A stretch of DNA of 64,000 nt from positions 80,382,025-80,446,024 of the forward strand of contig CM043958.1 of NCBI GenBank assembly GCA_014529385.2. The letters are read 5' to 3'. The DNA is from Adiantum capillus-veneris. Taxonomy: Eukaryota; Streptophyta; Polypodiopsida; Polypodiales; Pteridaceae. The position numbers and the translations under genes are program-made. A model generated the notes under the pieces. The model saw only the letters and a program-made list of their open reading frames with translations, was not told the origin of the DNA and did not search any database. How positions within the stretch are numbered: the stretch's first letter is position 1; each line of letters opens with the position of its first letter. Shown in pieces: positions 61,600-64,000 of the stretch.

Positions 61600-63435
61600 T
61601 CACAACCCACTTGATTCACATAAGTGATTCTCGGATGTGGTGGTTGAGGTCCTAGCATTGGAGGCGGTAAGGGTGTTGTTTGAACAACATTTTTGGGCCC
61701 TAGGGACCATGTGTTGTGCTGCAGGCACTCGAGGTGTGTCTATCCATGCTAAGGTTGGTCTATTGGCCATCGCGCGCTTAAATACTATGCAATCCTTAGC
61801 TTGATGACCATACCTCCCACAGTCATTGCAGTTCCCATTGAATTTTACTCTAAAAGTAGGGCATTCACTGGTACTATGTGGTCCATAGCATACTGAGCAC
61901 CATTGTTGCTCCCTTCTTGGATACATATGATTGTTTTGTGGAGCACGATTGTCTCTAAGACTCTCTTGAATAGCCTTGGTGAGATCTGCTAAAGTCATCT
62001 CAGATATCTTTGGCTCCTTAGCAATAGGCTTTAGGGTCATTGGTTGATGCCATGATGCTTGCGAGCTAATAGATTTAGGCTCAACAGACACTCTTTCTCC
62101 TTGAATCATTAAATTATGCTCCAATTGAATCGCATCGGTGGTGACTTCTTCCCAAGTGGTGATACCTCTAATGACTATGCCATTGTCGATATCCTCATGT
62201 CGTAACCCCCTAATGAATCTATCAAGCAATTGGTTATTGTTGAAGTGCTCATTTGGATTACAACGAGAATTCAAATGCTTCAAGCGACTTATAAAGTCTC
62301 TCACCGACTCTCCTTCCTCTCGTTGGGCTTTTTGGAGCTGAGAGGCTACACCCCACAATACTCCCTCTCGTATGTATTCTTTTAAGAACAGTCTCCTAAG
62401 AGTAGGGTAAATCATTTTTTCTTCCATCCTTAGGGTTCTATACCAATCCCCAGCCTTTCCACTTAAGGTTAGGCTTAAAGCATTGCTCTTATGTAGGTCA
62501 TTGTGCTTTCCTAGAGAATCGCATATTTGTTCAAACACTTCGATATGCTTTCTCACATCCCCGTCTCCACTAAATTTTTGTGTGAGCTTGGCTATTTGTA
62601 CTGCCTTACTTCTAGGCTCTCTATCAGGCGCGTTACACATATTCTCAGCAATAGATCGACCGATAGCTTGAGCAAATGTTGCCAAGTCACCTAAGTGAGC
62701 AGGCACCGTGGGTGGAGGTGCTCCAGAGACTACATGTGGAGTAGGTATTGTCATCGGGCTTAACGCATAGGAAGCCCTTGGGTTCCACGTTGGGTTCGAT
62801 GTTGTGCCATGTGGTGGTCCAAAATTCATATGCGTGGCCCTAGGCATAGCAAACGTCGGATGTGACATGCTAATGCTAGCCGGTATAGTCCCATGGAAAT
62901 AAGAACTTGGGTGTTGTGGTTGTGGAGCATAGGTAGTTGAAACAATGGGAGGGGTAAGGACTACATGAGTATGAGGACCCATGGGTGTATACGATTGGTA
63001 CACACTTGTAGGTACTGTTGCAGGCATTGAGCTACCATGTAGCGGTGCTTTACTAACAAAGGAGGTCCAGGACGTGTTTCTCGGCATGCCCATCATTGGG
63101 GTAGGCATGGTAGCTGTGGTGTCATCAAGGGAAAGATGAGCTAGACTTGGAAAGGTGAAGCTATCACTTGTGGGCTCAGATTGCACTGAGACCCCTAGAG
63201 AAACAACAAATGGAGGATCCATCGAACTTACCGAGGGAGTCTCCATTTGCGATAAGGTCGGTTGTTTAGCCTTTCCTGTATCTAAGAATCTCATGAGACC
63301 CGTTGAAGGCATGTTGATCCCATTGTTCTGTCTCTCTAACTCAATCACCCTATGGATGACCTCACAAACTCTTTGTTGTTGATCCTCCACACTAGTAGCA
63401 CCCATTGTGGATTGTAGGACATCTAACCAACCCAC
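61600..63435 (-). CDS. gag: Element H gag core with zinc knuckles
   Basis: 611 codons uninterrupted. A Pro/Thr/Met-rich N-terminal region is followed by the Retrotrans_gag domain: KFSGDGDVRKHIEVFEQICD, LSGKAGDWYRTL, LRRLFLKEYIREG, EEGESVRDFISRLKHLNSRC and LLDRFIRGLRHEDI. Two knuckle-like units close it: WCSVCYGPHSTSEC and CNDCGRYGHQAKDC. A frame this long in such a decayed landscape suggests a fairly recent insertion or selection on gag. Confidence 0.88.
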   Translation of the reverse strand: MGWLDVLQSTMGATSVEDQQQRVCEVIHRVIELERQNNGINMPSTGLMRFLDTGKAKQPTLSQMETPSVSSMDPPFVVSLGVSVQSEPTSDSFTFPSLAHLSLDDTTATMPTPMMGMPRNTSWTSFVSKAPLHGSSMPATVPTSVYQSYTPMGPHTHVVLTPPIVSTTYAPQPQHPSSYFHGTIPASISMSHPTFAMPRATHMNFGPPHGTTSNPTWNPRASYALSPMTIPTPHVVSGAPPPTVPAHLGDLATFAQAIGRSIAENMCNAPDREPRSKAVQIAKLTQKFSGDGDVRKHIEVFEQICDSLGKHNDLHKSNALSLTLSGKAGDWYRTLRMEEKMIYPTLRRLFLKEYIREGVLWGVASQLQKAQREEGESVRDFISRLKHLNSRCNPNEHFNNNQLLDRFIRGLRHEDIDNGIVIRGITTWEEVTTDAIQLEHNLMIQGERVSVEPKSISSQASWHQPMTLKPIAKEPKISEMTLADLTKAIQESLRDNRAPQNNHMYPRREQQWCSVCYGPHSTSECPTFRVKFNGNCNDCGRYGHQAKDCIVFKRAMANRPTLAWIDTPRVPAAQHMVPRAQKCCSNNTLTASNARTSTTTSENHLCESSGL

Positions 63436-63492
63436 GTGATAGGTGTGACCTGTGTATAGGTCGGTCAGAGTTTCCGTTTGTACTTCGTACTC

Positions 63493-63978
63493 TCAGTTCT
63501 CATTTAAGAACACTCCATCTAGGATTGAGGTGCTAGGTGCAATGTTCCTTTCTAGGGGTTGGCCCTTAGCGGTTGCTAAGTCAGGAGCACTCGATTGCTC
63601 TCTTAGCAAGGATATTGACATAGGGGCTTTCTCTTTTAACTCTCTTCGTTGCTTCGCCTTGCGTAAGCTCTCGATTTCCTTCTCCCTTGCTGCAAGGATA
63701 TATCGCTCAACCTCTTGCACTTCGGCAAGGCTTCTACCATCGGGTAATATGACCTTGGAGGGAAAGAACTCTGAAGAGTCAGGAGGTGCAGTGAATGAAG
63801 TATTCACATGCACATTCTCTAAGGGTATAGGGTATACGTTGCTCACGAATGGAGAATTTACTTCCCCACCCCCCTCATTTACATCATTAGCTCCATGTTC
63901 GGAACGAGTGGCTCTACTAAAGGTTTCCTTCAAGTGGCTAAGCACGCTTGGCCCAGACCGTGGACCCATGGCATGCAT
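63493..63978 (-). CDS. gag: Element H gag, N-terminal segment
   Basis: A 161-codon frame, possibly continuing past the window edge: SEFFPSKVILPDGRSLAEVQ, then a charged helix (EVERYILAAREKEIESLRKA). A stop at about 63493 and a short gap separate it from the main gag. The start codon is not certain. Confidence 0.55.
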   Translation of the reverse strand: MHAMGPRSGPSVLSHLKETFSRATRSEHGANDVNEGGGEVNSPFVSNVYPIPLENVHVNTSFTAPPDSSEFFPSKVILPDGRSLAEVQEVERYILAAREKEIESLRKAKQRRELKEKAPMSISLLREQSSAPDLATAKGQPLERNIAPSTSILDGVFLNEN

Positions 63979-64000
63979 GTCTTGGCTTGAGCTATCGAGA

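Larger units (their letters stand above)
58891..64000 (-). mobile_element. Ty3/Gypsy gag-protease-only element H, cut by window end
   Basis: Minus strand. Gag frames from 63978, several zinc knuckles, a protease, two C-terminal frames, then the purine tract AAGGAAGGGGGGAG (plus 58897-58910) and an LTR starting TGTTTGCTAAC at 58896. No RT, RNase H or integrase lies between protease and purine tract. Knuckle and linker sequences resemble those of the giant Gypsy element, so the two are probably related. Confidence 0.85.

Overview
This window looks like land-plant nuclear DNA from a large, repeat-rich genome. The evidence is the plant-type Ty3/Gypsy and Ty1/copia LTR retrotransposons with initiator-tRNA-Met-like or tRNA-Asp-like primer sites, tRNA-derived SINE-like sequence, long (GA)n/(TC)n tracts and one plant-type single-copy gene candidate. 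I cannot name the species; a fern, lycophyte or gymnosperm would fit, but this is inference.

About 85-90% of the window is nested LTR retrotransposon. (1) 1-24303: one very large Ty3/Gypsy element (Tat/Ogre-like size, roughly 20 kb without its passenger), plus strand, running from the end of its 5' LTR to a complete 3' LTR. It holds a gag region, protease, RT, RNase H, an integrase with two zinc-binding domains in tandem, a second retropepsin-like domain after integrase, and a 3' ORF with a coiled coil. Two non-coding arrays of palindromes, spaced almost exactly 285 bp apart, lie on either side of the coding core. A 5.5-kb copia element (A) is inserted inside its protease. (2) 25621-30571: copia B, a sister of A, with target-site duplication. 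(3) 30744-43151, with a separate LTR fragment at 48933-49243: an old copia element (D), split by an inverted solo LTR of its own family, by two gag-only elements (E, F) and by a degraded copia (G). (4) 49248-51540: remnants of another copia. (5) 51558-53186: the only convincing host gene, an intact 542-codon minus-strand ORF with an OCTOPUS/DUF740-like N-terminal motif. (6) 53190-57500: microsatellites, SINE-like repeats, a CobW/ZNG1-like GTPase gene fragment and LTR remnants. (7) 57500-64000: a minus-strand Ty3 element (H) that encodes only gag and protease and goes straight to its polypurine tract.

Insertion order can be read from the nesting: A is younger than the giant Gypsy element; E, F, G and the inverted solo LTR are younger than D. 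Nearly every polyprotein is broken by stops or frameshifts, so most elements look non-autonomous. The main unexplained feature is the covarying, regularly spaced palindrome array of the giant Gypsy element. Next are its duplicated integrase zinc domain and second protease, and a -1 frame change at the same site in copia A and B.
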